A stretch of 9,888 nucleotides of DNA from an uncultured Clostridia bacterium (GCA_937894955.1 CALAXO010000008.1:1-9888); one strand, 5' to 3'; shown: positions 1 through 7,266, counted from the first letter of the stretch. Translations and numbers: made by a program. The notes: generated by a model from the sequence alone, not told the origin.

Positions 1-149
1 GCTTTCGGTTTGTTTTGCGTGTTTCTTTAAAATTATTTCTGACTGAAATCTATTTTTCACATATATATCTGCATTTATCAGCAAATCAACCAAAGGTTGA
101 ATCGCATATCATTGCGAAACTCTCTTTGGTGTTTGCGCAAGAAGCTGTT
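1..149. other. AT-rich spacer downstream of the glycerate kinase gene
   Basis: This stretch follows the stop codon of the glycerate kinase gene and runs to the window edge. It is visibly richer in A and T than the genes. I see no convincing gene on either strand. It holds a perfect 6-bp inverted repeat with a 3-nt loop at 86-100 (TCAACC AAA GGTTGA). On the minus strand that hairpin is followed only by TTTGC, so it is at best a weak terminator for the operon. No tRNA, promoter or repeat family is recognisable. Confidence 0.5.
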
Positions 150-1817
150 TTATCGCCGCATTCCGCGCCCGCTGCGCTGCGAATTCACGGAAAAAGAACT
201 TGCGATGCAGCGGAACATTCGTTCCGAAGCAAGGCGCAGACGTGTCTCAGCATCACAGTCTCCGTCCGCACTCGGCTGTTCATCCGTAACAATTGTTGAA
301 AAAACTCCCGCATTCGCAAGCTCGTAAATATGTTCATAGCCCCTTCCGAGCCTTCCCGCAACAATAAAGACGGGCACGGCGCCGCCTGAATTTGCGGCGC
401 AGCGTTTCACAACCTCGCCGACGGCCTTCCCGTTGTCCGCACTTGATGCATCAAGCTGCCCTTCTCCGGTTATGACAAGATCGGTGTCCCCAAGCAATGC
501 ATCAAAGCCGACCGCATTGAGCACCGCCGCCGAGCCGTGAGTCAATTCCGCGCCCAAAAGAGCCGACAGCATTGCACCCATCCCTCCCGCCGCGCCTGCG
601 CCGCATTCGGCGGACACTTTTCTCCCTGCCGCAGCGTCATACAAGGCCGCAATGTTTTTCATCCCGTCTTCAAGAGTGTTTAATGCTTCGGCGTCCGCGC
701 CTTTTTGCGGTCCGTAGGTGTACGTCGCGCCGTTTTTGCCTGTAAGAGGATTATCAACATCACACATGACGGTTATCTTTGCCTCGAAAACATCTCTGCG
801 CAAGCCCGACAAATCAATTCTATGCACCAAGGCAAGCTCTCGGCCGCAGCCCGAAAGCTCATTGCCGTCCGCATCCAGAAACTTAACGCCGAGAGCCGCT
901 GCCGCGCCCATTCCGCCGTCGTTGGTTGCGGAACCACCTATACCGATCAAAATATTCCTTATCCCCTCGTTCAATGCTGAAGCGATAAGTTCGCCCGTCC
1001 CCCTGCTCGTTGCAGAAAGCGGATCCAAAGCATTTTCATCCATCAATGCAAGCCCGGATGCCTTTGCCATTTCGATAACCGCCGTGACACCCGCGGTTTT
1101 TTCGCCAAACGAGGTCAGAACACCGTATTCGGCAGCAATCTTCCTGCCGTCCGGCGCAGTCACATTCGCCGAACGCATATTCCCGTTAAAAGCGCGGGTA
1201 AGCGTTTCGGCCGTGCCGTCCCCACCGTCCGCAATCGGAAGCGTTCTCAGCCTGCATCCGGGAAGGCATTGCCGCGCCGCATTTTTTATGATCGCGCAAA
1301 CTCTCGGTGCATCAATGCTGCCTTTGAACTTGTCCGGAGCAATAAGCATTCGAATACCTGCGCCGACAGGTTCAATGTGCCTTCCGCCGTAATCTTCAAA
1401 AGGGTTCACAACAGGCTTTTCTGTTTTTTTGCAGCCGCACTCCGCCAAATCCTTTTCATTGAAGACAAGGGTTCCGCTTTCGTCAAATCTGCCGTAAAAA
1501 GCCAGTTTTTCCGCCCGTCTGAGCGCATTCGTCTGAACGACGGGTCTGTATTCCGCAAGTGCGCCGGAAACGAGCGGATTGTCGTTCAGCTTTTTAAACA
1601 GGCCGCGTGTCTGTTTTATGCCGCCGCCTGCAAACGCAACCGTGAATATGTTTTCATCGTCGCTTTCGTCAACGTGGAAATGCCCCGCAAACAATTGAAG
1701 TCCACGAACGTCCGCCCTTTCAATTGCCGAAAAAATAAGGCCGAACGCGTGTTCGCGTTCATCTCCGTTTTCAATGGAATCGAACCTGAATCCAATACCG
1801 AAACGTGAAATATTCAT
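150..1817 (-). CDS. Glycerate 2-kinase (GK-II / GarK-GlxK family) with an unknown N-terminal domain
   Basis: The C-terminal 399 of 555 residues form a GK-II family glycerate kinase, which uses ATP to phosphorylate D-glycerate, usually to 2-phosphoglycerate, in the cytoplasm. Visible signatures are APDKFKGS (160-167), PIADGGDGT (194-202), SATSRGTGEL (268-277), GGSATNDGGMG (294-304), GPQKGA (369-374), GAGAAGGMG (406-414) and VITGEGQLD (448-456). The last motif is slightly unusual: Gln replaces the common Arg, and the following loop to GK (463-464) seems one residue long. Family members usually have about 375-400 residues and begin at the APD.FKGS motif, so residues 1-156 are extra, and I do not recognise them. 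The upstream start is favoured because GAGGT at 1827-1831 sits 9 nt before it and overlaps the clpC stop codon; the internal Met157 (codon 1347-1349) has only a poor site. The 12-bp gap to clpC implies co-transcription. The kinase call is secure; exact product and N-domain role are unknown. Confidence 0.9.
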   Translation of the reverse strand: MNISRFGIGFRFDSIENGDEREHAFGLIFSAIERADVRGLQLFAGHFHVDESDDENIFTVAFAGGGIKQTRGLFKKLNDNPLVSGALAEYRPVVQTNALRRAEKLAFYGRFDESGTLVFNEKDLAECGCKKTEKPVVNPFEDYGGRHIEPVGAGIRMLIAPDKFKGSIDAPRVCAIIKNAARQCLPGCRLRTLPIADGGDGTAETLTRAFNGNMRSANVTAPDGRKIAAEYGVLTSFGEKTAGVTAVIEMAKASGLALMDENALDPLSATSRGTGELIASALNEGIRNILIGIGGSATNDGGMGAAAALGVKFLDADGNELSGCGRELALVHRIDLSGLRRDVFEAKITVMCDVDNPLTGKNGATYTYGPQKGADAEALNTLEDGMKNIAALYDAAAGRKVSAECGAGAAGGMGAMLSALLGAELTHGSAAVLNAVGFDALLGDTDLVITGEGQLDASSADNGKAVGEVVKRCAANSGGAVPVFIVAGRLGRGYEHIYELANAGVFSTIVTDEQPSADGDCDAETRLRLASERMFRCIASSFSVNSQRSGRGMRR

Positions 1818-1826
1818 AGTTCTGTG

Positions 1827-1831
1827 ACCTC
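1827..1831 (-). promoter_or_regulatory. Ribosome binding site of the extended glycerate kinase
   Basis: Read on the minus strand, GAGGT lies 9 nt before the ATG at 1815-1817 and overlaps the TGA stop of the clpC-like gene (1830-1832). This supports the long start of the glycerate kinase and suggests translational coupling to the upstream gene. Confidence 0.7.
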
Positions 1832-4385
1832 AACTTTCTTTCGTATTGTGCGGAACAATGCAAAGCCCCATCCCGCCGTCTTCAACATCAACGGTGCAGT
1901 CGTTACAACAATATGCATCCCCAAGCAGCTTCTCGCTGATAAAATCCTCACATTCGTTCGAAACGCAGCGTGCAACAGCCCACACGCCGATTTTTTTAAG
2001 TTCGACTTCATCGATTCTATTCGCGATGTAATTTGCAGCGGAAGCGCCGAAACGAACCGTTCTGCCCGTTTTTTTGAGTTTATCGGATAAATCATCCAGC
2101 ATCAGTTTTGCAATCTCGGGAACAGCGGTTTGAGCCGCAGGCAGAAGCGCGGCAACGCAATCCGCATCGGAAGCGATTTCCGGCGGAAGTATCTGCCTTG
2201 CGTCCCGCTCGTCGCGGCTGCCGCTCAGCGCATTTGCCTCATCCGAAAAGCCTGCCCTGCGCTGTTTAAAGCTGTCGCCTTCACCGCAGGTGACGAATAC
2301 AATCGCATTGCGGAAGCTTACGTTCTTTCCCTTTGCATCGGTCAAAACACCGCACCGCATTATGCTTTGAACAAGCGAACGCACGGCAGCGTTTGCGTAT
2401 TGAATGTCGTCAAACAGCACCACTGCAAAAGGCTTCCTCCGCACGGCTTCGGTCAGTCTCCCGCCGGAGGCAGAACCCGCAGGTGAGCCCGTCAACATGT
2501 TGACCGCCGAACAGTCGGAATACTCGCGCATATCAAACCGCAAAAGTGCATTTTCGCCCGGATACAGCGTCTCTGCAAGCACTGCTGCAAGCTTTGTTTT
2601 TCCCGAACCTGCCGCTCCTGTTACGGCAATTGCGGCGCGGGGACGGTCGGGATCGTTCCGCCATGTGAAAGCGGAACGGAGAGCTTTGCACACGGAAGCA
2701 ACCGCAGCCTCCTGACCGATTATGTGCGCGTTGATCAACGAATCCAGTTTCGAAAGCCTTGAACGGACGGTACCGTCAAGACTGCTTACGGGAATCCCCG
2801 TCAATTCGTGAACAGTCTGTGCAACATCGCCGACAGTGACGATCGGACGGGAACTCTTTTTTAAAGAAGCCGCAGTTAATGCCGAATTCTCCGCTCCCGA
2901 ATGAAGCACATCCGCCGTTCTCGACCCGCCGAGCTGCTTTTCCTTTTTTCTTAATTCAGCAGCAAGCATAAAATCCCGCTCATTCAATGCGTCCTCAATG
3001 CGCATTCGAAGGCTTGCCCTTTCCTGCCGCAATTCGGCTGTATTCTGCGGGTCAAGCCGCCGGCGTGAAGCCGTTTCATCCATCATGTCTATCGCCTTAT
3101 CCGGAAGAAATCGCTCCGGAATGCAGCGAACGGACATATCAACGCAGGCTTCCGCCGCCTCGTCCGTAATCGAAACGCCGTGGTGCGCCTCGTATTTCGG
3201 ACGCAAGCCGCGAAGGATCGCGATCGCTTCCTCCCGCGTGGGTTCTTTTATGACTATCGGCGAAAAGCGTCGTTCCAGTGCGGCATCTTTTTCGATATAG
3301 AGCCTGTATTCATCAAGTGTTGTTGCGCCGATCAGCTTCAATCCGCCGCGAGCAAGTGCGGGTTTCAGAATATTGGCAGCATCGAGACTGCCCTCGCCCG
3401 CACCTGCGCCGATTATCGTATGTATTTCGTCAATAAAAAGAATTGTTTCGGGAGTTGTTTCGTCAAGAAGTGCTTTCAGCCTCTCCTCGAATTCGCCCCT
3501 GTATTTTGTTCCCGCAACGAGTGCACCCAAATCAAGCCGCAGCACCCGCGACGAACGGAGCTCGGCAGGAACATCGCCCGAAACTATCCTTTGAGCAAAT
3601 CCCTCAACGACAGCCGATTTTCCGACGCCGGGACTTCCCGTAAGCACGGGGTTATTTTTGCTCCGCCTAAGCAGTGTCTGAATCAACCTGTTCAGCTGCG
3701 CTTCACAGCCTATCAACGGATCAAGCTCCCCCCGCGCCGCCCTTGCCGTAAGGTCATCGGTATAGCTTTCCAACATCGGCGAACTCTGTCCGCCCCGAAG
3801 CTTATTTTTTCCGCGGGATACGTTTTCATCATGCGGCTGTCTTTCGGCCGAATCATTTTTTAAAGAATCATTCGCATTACCTTTTGTTTTTTCGGCTGCG
3901 CTTTCATCATGGAGCAGCTCCGACTTTCGGCTTTCGCGCCCGTTCGAACCGAGTTCCCGTGATTCATCGTTCAAAAGCTTTTTCAGCATCTGCCTGTCCA
4001 GCCCGACGGAATCGAGAATGCGTGATGCAAAGCAGTCCGTCTCGCGCAAAACGGCAAGAAGGATATGTTTCGTGCAGATTGTGCGGCTTGCATATGCTTT
4101 TGCTTCATACAGCGCAAGCTCCAGCACGCGTTTTGCAGGCGGTGCGAACCCTCTGCTGTCCGTGAAAATATGTCTCCCGCCGCCGACAAGAGTGTCCGCA
4201 TACGGAAACACCATGCTTTCATCCGCACCGCATTTGCGAAGGCATTCCCCCGCCGTACCCGGCGCACGCAGCAGACCTATTAAAATGTGCTCCGTGCCGA
4301 TGAAGCCGTGATGCAGCTCCTCCGCCGCAGCCTGTGCCGCATCAAGAGCTGCAGATGCATTTTCGCTGTAACCTTCCCAATTCAT
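1830..4385 (-). CDS. clpC: ClpC-like AAA+ unfoldase with a degenerate second ATPase domain
   Basis: This 851-residue protein has Clp/Hsp100 architecture: two Clp_N repeats (about 1-140; GFIGTEHILIGLL at 27-39, KHILLAVLR at 106-114), a charged low-complexity linker (about 140-205), AAA+ domain D1, a short UVR-like middle domain (about 450-485) and AAA+ domain D2 (about 555-800). D1 looks fully active: Walker A GSPGVGKS (250-257), pore loop TKYRGEFEERLK (293-304), Walker B FIDE (317-320) and Arg finger ERRF (371-374). ClpC normally unfolds substrates and feeds them to ClpP. D2 keeps Walker A (GAAGSGKT, 590-597) but has DD for DE in Walker B (659-660), no aromatic pore loop (GSPAGSASGG, 633-642), TCG for the sensor-1 TSN (699-701), no NRID Arg-finger motif near 736-745, and Trp802 where the sensor-2 GAR arginine is expected. 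AGF (711-713) sits where the ClpP-docking [LIV]GF loop should be. Five cysteines cluster near the C-terminus (807-830). GGTGA 5 nt before the ATG is a weak ribosome site. The family call is firm; 'clpC' as orthologue is less certain than 'ClpC-like paralogue'. Confidence 0.85.
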   Translation of the reverse strand: MNWEGYSENASAALDAAQAAAEELHHGFIGTEHILIGLLRAPGTAGECLRKCGADESMVFPYADTLVGGGRHIFTDSRGFAPPAKRVLELALYEAKAYASRTICTKHILLAVLRETDCFASRILDSVGLDRQMLKKLLNDESRELGSNGRESRKSELLHDESAAEKTKGNANDSLKNDSAERQPHDENVSRGKNKLRGGQSSPMLESYTDDLTARAARGELDPLIGCEAQLNRLIQTLLRRSKNNPVLTGSPGVGKSAVVEGFAQRIVSGDVPAELRSSRVLRLDLGALVAGTKYRGEFEERLKALLDETTPETILFIDEIHTIIGAGAGEGSLDAANILKPALARGGLKLIGATTLDEYRLYIEKDAALERRFSPIVIKEPTREEAIAILRGLRPKYEAHHGVSITDEAAEACVDMSVRCIPERFLPDKAIDMMDETASRRRLDPQNTAELRQERASLRMRIEDALNERDFMLAAELRKKEKQLGGSRTADVLHSGAENSALTAASLKKSSRPIVTVGDVAQTVHELTGIPVSSLDGTVRSRLSKLDSLINAHIIGQEAAVASVCKALRSAFTWRNDPDRPRAAIAVTGAAGSGKTKLAAVLAETLYPGENALLRFDMREYSDCSAVNMLTGSPAGSASGGRLTEAVRRKPFAVVLFDDIQYANAAVRSLVQSIMRCGVLTDAKGKNVSFRNAIVFVTCGEGDSFKQRRAGFSDEANALSGSRDERDARQILPPEIASDADCVAALLPAAQTAVPEIAKLMLDDLSDKLKKTGRTVRFGASAANYIANRIDEVELKKIGVWAVARCVSNECEDFISEKLLGDAYCCNDCTVDVEDGGMGLCIVPHNTKES

Positions 4386-4392
4386 TTTTTCA

Positions 4393-4424
4393 CCGTTAAT
4401 TCATATGGCCGTTAATTCATATGG
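4393..4424 (-). repeat. Perfect tandem duplication of 16 bp in the clpC leader
   Basis: CCGTTAATTCATATGG occurs twice with no gap (4393-4408 and 4409-4424, plus strand), ending 8 bp before the clpC-like start codon. On the minus strand each copy contains ATGAATTAA, a two-codon start-stop frame (Met-Asn-stop). Neither is in frame with the gene, whose own start reads ATGAAT. The duplication may be simple slippage or may influence translation initiation. Confidence 0.85.
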
Positions 4425-4443
4425 ATTCAAATCCGATTAATCT

Positions 4444-4466
4444 CTCAATCAAATCGAGCGATTGAG
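4444..4466 (-). promoter_or_regulatory. Inverted repeat 7-9-7 upstream of the clpC-like gene (possible operator or hairpin)
   Basis: CTCAATC (4444-4450) and GATTGAG (4460-4466) are exact inverted copies separated by 9 nt, 59 bp before the start of the clpC-like gene and after the rodA stop. The 7-9-7 spacing resembles a repressor site, but the sequence matches neither the HrcA CIRCE element nor the CtsR heptad repeat known for heat-shock genes. No U-tract follows on the minus strand, so it is not a normal terminator. Function is inferred only from position. Confidence 0.4.
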
Positions 4467-4510
4467 CGGACACTTCGAATAACGCCCTGCAAAACATGCT
4501 TTTCTGTTTT

Positions 4511-5719
4511 TTAAACAACGACTGTCTTGCCGTTTTCGCGTATTTTGTCATGCTTCCGTTTTCGTTTCATCGGACGGCGCATATAAACGTTCAGAACAAT
4601 ACCCACACCTATCATGTTTGTGAGCATATTCGACCCGCCGTAACTTATGAACGGCAGCGGAATTCCCGTAACGGGCATTATTCCCATCGTCATGCCGATG
4701 TTTTCGAAAATATGTGCCGCAAGCATTGCGCTGACACCCGTAACAAGGCAGGTGCCGAAATTATCCCGCGCTTTTATTGCAATATACATCCAGCGGAAAA
4801 GCAGTGCAAAGAAAACGACAATCAATATTGCACTGCCGATGAATCCGACCGCCTCCGTTATGCCGCTGAATATGAAATCCGTGTGCCTTGCCGGAACATA
4901 GCGAAGCTGCGCCAGCGTCTGCTCACCGAAAAAGCCCTTGCCCGTGAGCCTTCCGGAACCTATTGCCATCTGTGACTGTCCGACATGGTACTTTGCATCG
5001 TCGCTTGCAGCGGACGGATTCAGAAAAACATCGATTCTGTCGCGCTGCTTCGGGGTCAAAACAAAAAAGTACATCAGCGGAAGCCCCACCCCGGCCCCGA
5101 CAGCGGCAAGGATTATATAAATCCACTTTATCTGCGCAACGAAGAATGTCACAACCATGATAACAAGCAAAACAACCGCCGTTCCGTAATCGGGTTGGAG
5201 AACTATCAGCATGAACGGAACGAATGTTATGCCGAGAGCAATCATAACGTCCTTGAATTTCAGCAATCGCCCGTCCCTGTCCATTGCGGCAGAGACGTAT
5301 TTTGAAAGCATCACGATCAATGCGATTTTGCTCAGCTCGCCCGGCTGTATCGCCCTTTCCAGCGTGTCAAAAACGAACCAGCCCTGTGCACCGCCGCGCA
5401 CCTTGCCGAAAACGAAAAGCAGCATCAGCAAACCTATTATTCCGATGTATGCCCACATTGCAAAAGTTTTGAATATGCTGTAATCAAAAACAAGGAATAT
5501 TATCATTGCCGCAAGCCCGACAAGGAAGTTTGTTATATGCTTCTGAAGGTATTCCATGTTGAGCTTGTCCATATAATCCGCAATGCCGTGTTCCGTGCCG
5601 TCAAAAGGCTTTGCCTGAACGGAGGCAAGTGCGATCGTGCCGAACACAACGAGCGCAAGCACGATTCCGACCGTTACCCAGTCAATTCTTTTCAGATATT
5701 TCTTGTCAAAAAGGCTCAT
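4511..5719 (-). CDS. rodA: RodA-type SEDS peptidoglycan glycosyltransferase
   Basis: RodA polymerises lipid II into glycan strands during cell elongation, working in the cytoplasmic membrane with a class B penicillin-binding protein. The 402-residue length and about ten hydrophobic segments fit the SEDS family. Landmarks are the loop with GAQGWF (110-115) and IQPGELSK (124-131), LQPDYGTA (174-181), VPARHTDFIF (275-284), which contains the Asp (D281) aligned with the catalytic Asp of SEDS enzymes, and IMPVTGIPLPFISYGGS (347-363). The C-terminus is basic (RRPMKRKRKH), as expected on the cytoplasmic side. RodA is favoured over FtsW or SpoVE by QPDYGTA and the compact loops. The ATG is directly preceded by an in-frame TGA, so no earlier start is possible in this frame. 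There is no Shine-Dalgarno site at normal spacing; AAAGGA lies 37 nt upstream beyond a hairpin. The partner penicillin-binding protein and mre genes are not in the window. Confidence 0.93.
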   Translation of the reverse strand: MSLFDKKYLKRIDWVTVGIVLALVVFGTIALASVQAKPFDGTEHGIADYMDKLNMEYLQKHITNFLVGLAAMIIFLVFDYSIFKTFAMWAYIGIIGLLMLLFVFGKVRGGAQGWFVFDTLERAIQPGELSKIALIVMLSKYVSAAMDRDGRLLKFKDVMIALGITFVPFMLIVLQPDYGTAVVLLVIMVVTFFVAQIKWIYIILAAVGAGVGLPLMYFFVLTPKQRDRIDVFLNPSAASDDAKYHVGQSQMAIGSGRLTGKGFFGEQTLAQLRYVPARHTDFIFSGITEAVGFIGSAILIVVFFALLFRWMYIAIKARDNFGTCLVTGVSAMLAAHIFENIGMTMGIMPVTGIPLPFISYGGSNMLTNMIGVGIVLNVYMRRPMKRKRKHDKIRENGKTVVV

Positions 5720-5722
5720 TCA

Positions 5723-5762
5723 AAAGCCGCGCCGCGCCCGCAAGTGGCTTCGGCAATCCTTT
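5723..5762 (-). promoter_or_regulatory. Distant Shine-Dalgarno plus hairpin in the rodA leader
   Basis: On the minus strand AAAGGA (5757-5762) is followed by 5 nt, then GAAGCC (5746-5751) that can pair with GGCTTT (5723-5728; one G-U pair), then 3 nt and the rodA ATG. The linear spacing from AAAGGA to ATG is 37 nt, too long, but folding the hairpin would leave about 8 nt. The bases and complementarity are seen directly; the effect on initiation is inference. Confidence 0.4.
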
Positions 5763-5786
5763 CGTGTTTATGTGTTTGCAAGACCT

Positions 5787-5821
5787 GCGGTGCGATACGA
5801 AAAGCTGTTTCCCCGCACCGC
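5787..5821 (-). repeat. Long stem-loop between pgi and rodA
   Basis: GCGGTGCG (5787-5794) and CGCACCGC (5814-5821) are perfect 8-bp inverted copies with a 19-nt interior that itself contains GAAA and TTTC, which can extend the stem. It lies 17 nt after the pgi stop codon. On the minus (transcribed) strand it is preceded by an A-tract and not followed by a U-tract, so it is not a standard terminator for pgi; it could stabilise the mRNA end or form part of the rodA leader. Confidence 0.5.
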
Positions 5822-5838
5822 GCTTTTTGTCCGCCGCA

Positions 5839-7266
5839 TCAAATGATGAGTTTTTTCTTTGCCTCTTCGGCTTTTTTCAATTCGTCGAGTTTGGCTTCGT
5901 ATCCGGGTTTTCCGAGCAGGGCATAGGTCGCATTCTTTCCCTCCTCGACTCCGGGCTGATCGAATGCATCGATGCCCAGCAGCTCCCCTGCGAATGCCGT
6001 CTGCATTTCAAACAGCATTATAAGCTGCCCGAGAGTGAATTCGCTGACTTCGGGCATGATGATGTTTTTGTTCATATGTCCGCTGACGGTTACGGCGTGT
6101 TCGGTTGCGCGGAATTCGGCGGAAATCAGCTCACCCAAGCTGTGGCCGGATAGAAAAGCAATCCCAGGAATGTCGTCAAAAACATGCGGAACAGCAACAT
6201 CACTGCGGTATTTTTCAACAGAGATGAAAGTTATTGTTTTGTCAAAAGGTCCGTCGGTGTAAAGCTGAACCTGCGAATGCTGATCCGTAACGCCGAGAGA
6301 TTTTACCGGAGTCTGTCCGAACCGCAAAATCTCTCCGTCCTTCACGAGCTTTTTGCCCAGCGATTCCGCCCAAAGCTGCGCATACCAATCCGCCATGAAT
6401 TTCAGCGAATCCGCATAGGGCATCAGCACGCCGATATTTGCGCCGTGCTTTTCCGCCGCAATGATTTCAAGCAGGGCAAGCATCAATCCGGGGTTCCTTT
6501 TCACATCGGCATTTGAGCAAAGTTCGTCCATGTATTCCGCACCCGCAAGCAGCGCACGGACATCCGCTCCGCCGACGGCAGCCGCAACAAGCCCGACAGG
6601 ACAGAGTTCTGAAAATCTTCCTCCGACGCCGTCGGGAATAATAAAGGTGCGCAGGTTGTATTTTTTTGCAATGCCTATCAGGTTGCCCTTTTGTTTGTCG
6701 GTTGTTGCGATCAAATGATCGCGCAGCCCTTCTTCGCCGTAACGTTCAATAAGCATTCGCGTTATAATAAGCAGCTGCGCCATGGTTTCGCTTGTGCTGC
6801 CCGATTTTGTGATAACATTGAACACGGTTCGGTCAGTATCGATCACATCGAGCAAAGCGGCCATGCGCTCAGGATCAACATTATCTTCAACAAAAAGGCG
6901 CGGAGATTTTCGTTTTTCGGAAGGAAGATCGTTATGGTAAAGATGATTCAGCGCACGATGCACCGCAATCGGCCCCAGTGCGCTTCCGCCGATGCCCAGA
7001 ATCACGAAATTATCCGCTTTTGACCTGACGAATTCCGCTGCCTCTTCAACGGCGGGAAGGATTTCAAGCTGAGTTTCGGGCAGAAGTCGCCAGCGCATTT
7101 CACCGCGCTTTTTTTCAACACCCGCAAATGCACCCTCTGCACGCGGCAGCATTTCCGATATTTCCTCCGCCGTGATGCCGTGTTCGCCGACAGCCTCGGC
7201 GAGCATATTGCCGCAATCGATGCGAACACGCATTTTTTCACAAAATTCTTTTGAAAATACGCTCAT
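5839..7266 (-). CDS. pgi: Glucose-6-phosphate isomerase
   Basis: This cytoplasmic glycolytic enzyme interconverts glucose 6-phosphate and fructose 6-phosphate. The 475-residue protein matches the short bacterial form (about 450 residues) rather than the roughly 550-residue E. coli type. It carries two SIS domains: LGIGGSALGP (90-99) opens the first, VITKSGSTSET (151-161) binds the phosphate, and DGVGGRFSEL (212-221) holds the conserved active-site Arg (R217). The catalytic Glu is in WAESLGKK (E301), the ring-opening His in TDQHSQVQLYTDG (H330), and the conserved Lys in FDQPGVEEGK (K444). All key residues are present, so it should be active. The C-terminal tail is rich in Lys and Glu. AAAGGA lies 11 nt before the ATG at 7264-7266, and a promoter with a consensus -10 lies about 105 bp upstream. 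It may be the first gene of a transcript running into rodA, clpC and the glycerate kinase, since no clear terminator separates them. Confidence 0.96.
   Translation of the reverse strand: MSVFSKEFCEKMRVRIDCGNMLAEAVGEHGITAEEISEMLPRAEGAFAGVEKKRGEMRWRLLPETQLEILPAVEEAAEFVRSKADNFVILGIGGSALGPIAVHRALNHLYHNDLPSEKRKSPRLFVEDNVDPERMAALLDVIDTDRTVFNVITKSGSTSETMAQLLIITRMLIERYGEEGLRDHLIATTDKQKGNLIGIAKKYNLRTFIIPDGVGGRFSELCPVGLVAAAVGGADVRALLAGAEYMDELCSNADVKRNPGLMLALLEIIAAEKHGANIGVLMPYADSLKFMADWYAQLWAESLGKKLVKDGEILRFGQTPVKSLGVTDQHSQVQLYTDGPFDKTITFISVEKYRSDVAVPHVFDDIPGIAFLSGHSLGELISAEFRATEHAVTVSGHMNKNIIMPEVSEFTLGQLIMLFEMQTAFAGELLGIDAFDQPGVEEGKNATYALLGKPGYEAKLDELKKAEEAKKKLII

Noticed and set aside
86..138. Hairpins downstream of the glycerate kinase as an intrinsic terminator
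   Set aside because: The 6-bp and bulged 7-bp stems are not followed by a U-tract on the minus strand.
15..327. Two small plus-strand open frames at the left edge
   Set aside because: They overlap the glycerate kinase 3' end antisense, have low-complexity content typical of shadow frames, and show no matching ribosome site or family motif.
1347..1349. Internal ATG as the true glycerate kinase start
   Set aside because: It matches the usual family start, but its upstream site is weak (AGGT at best), while the ATG at 1817 has GAGGT and operon-like spacing. Kept only as an alternative.
718..1808. Long plus-strand open frames antisense to the glycerate kinase
   Set aside because: The minus-strand frame carries clear GK-II motifs throughout; the plus-strand translations are Pro/Ser/Ala-rich complements without recognisable domains.
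1814..2095. Minus-strand 93-residue frame overlapping the clpC-like 3' end
   Set aside because: It is an alternate frame inside a well-supported gene. It begins within D2 and shows no motif, so it is not evidence of a frameshift.
3983..4311. Open frames on both strands within the ClpC N-domain region
   Set aside because: They are out-of-frame shadows of the Clp_N repeats and carry no motif of their own.
4444..4466. CIRCE (HrcA) or CtsR operator upstream of the clpC-like gene
   Set aside because: The spacing resembles CIRCE but the arms do not match TTAGCACTC/GAGTGCTAA, and no CtsR-type heptad direct repeat is present.
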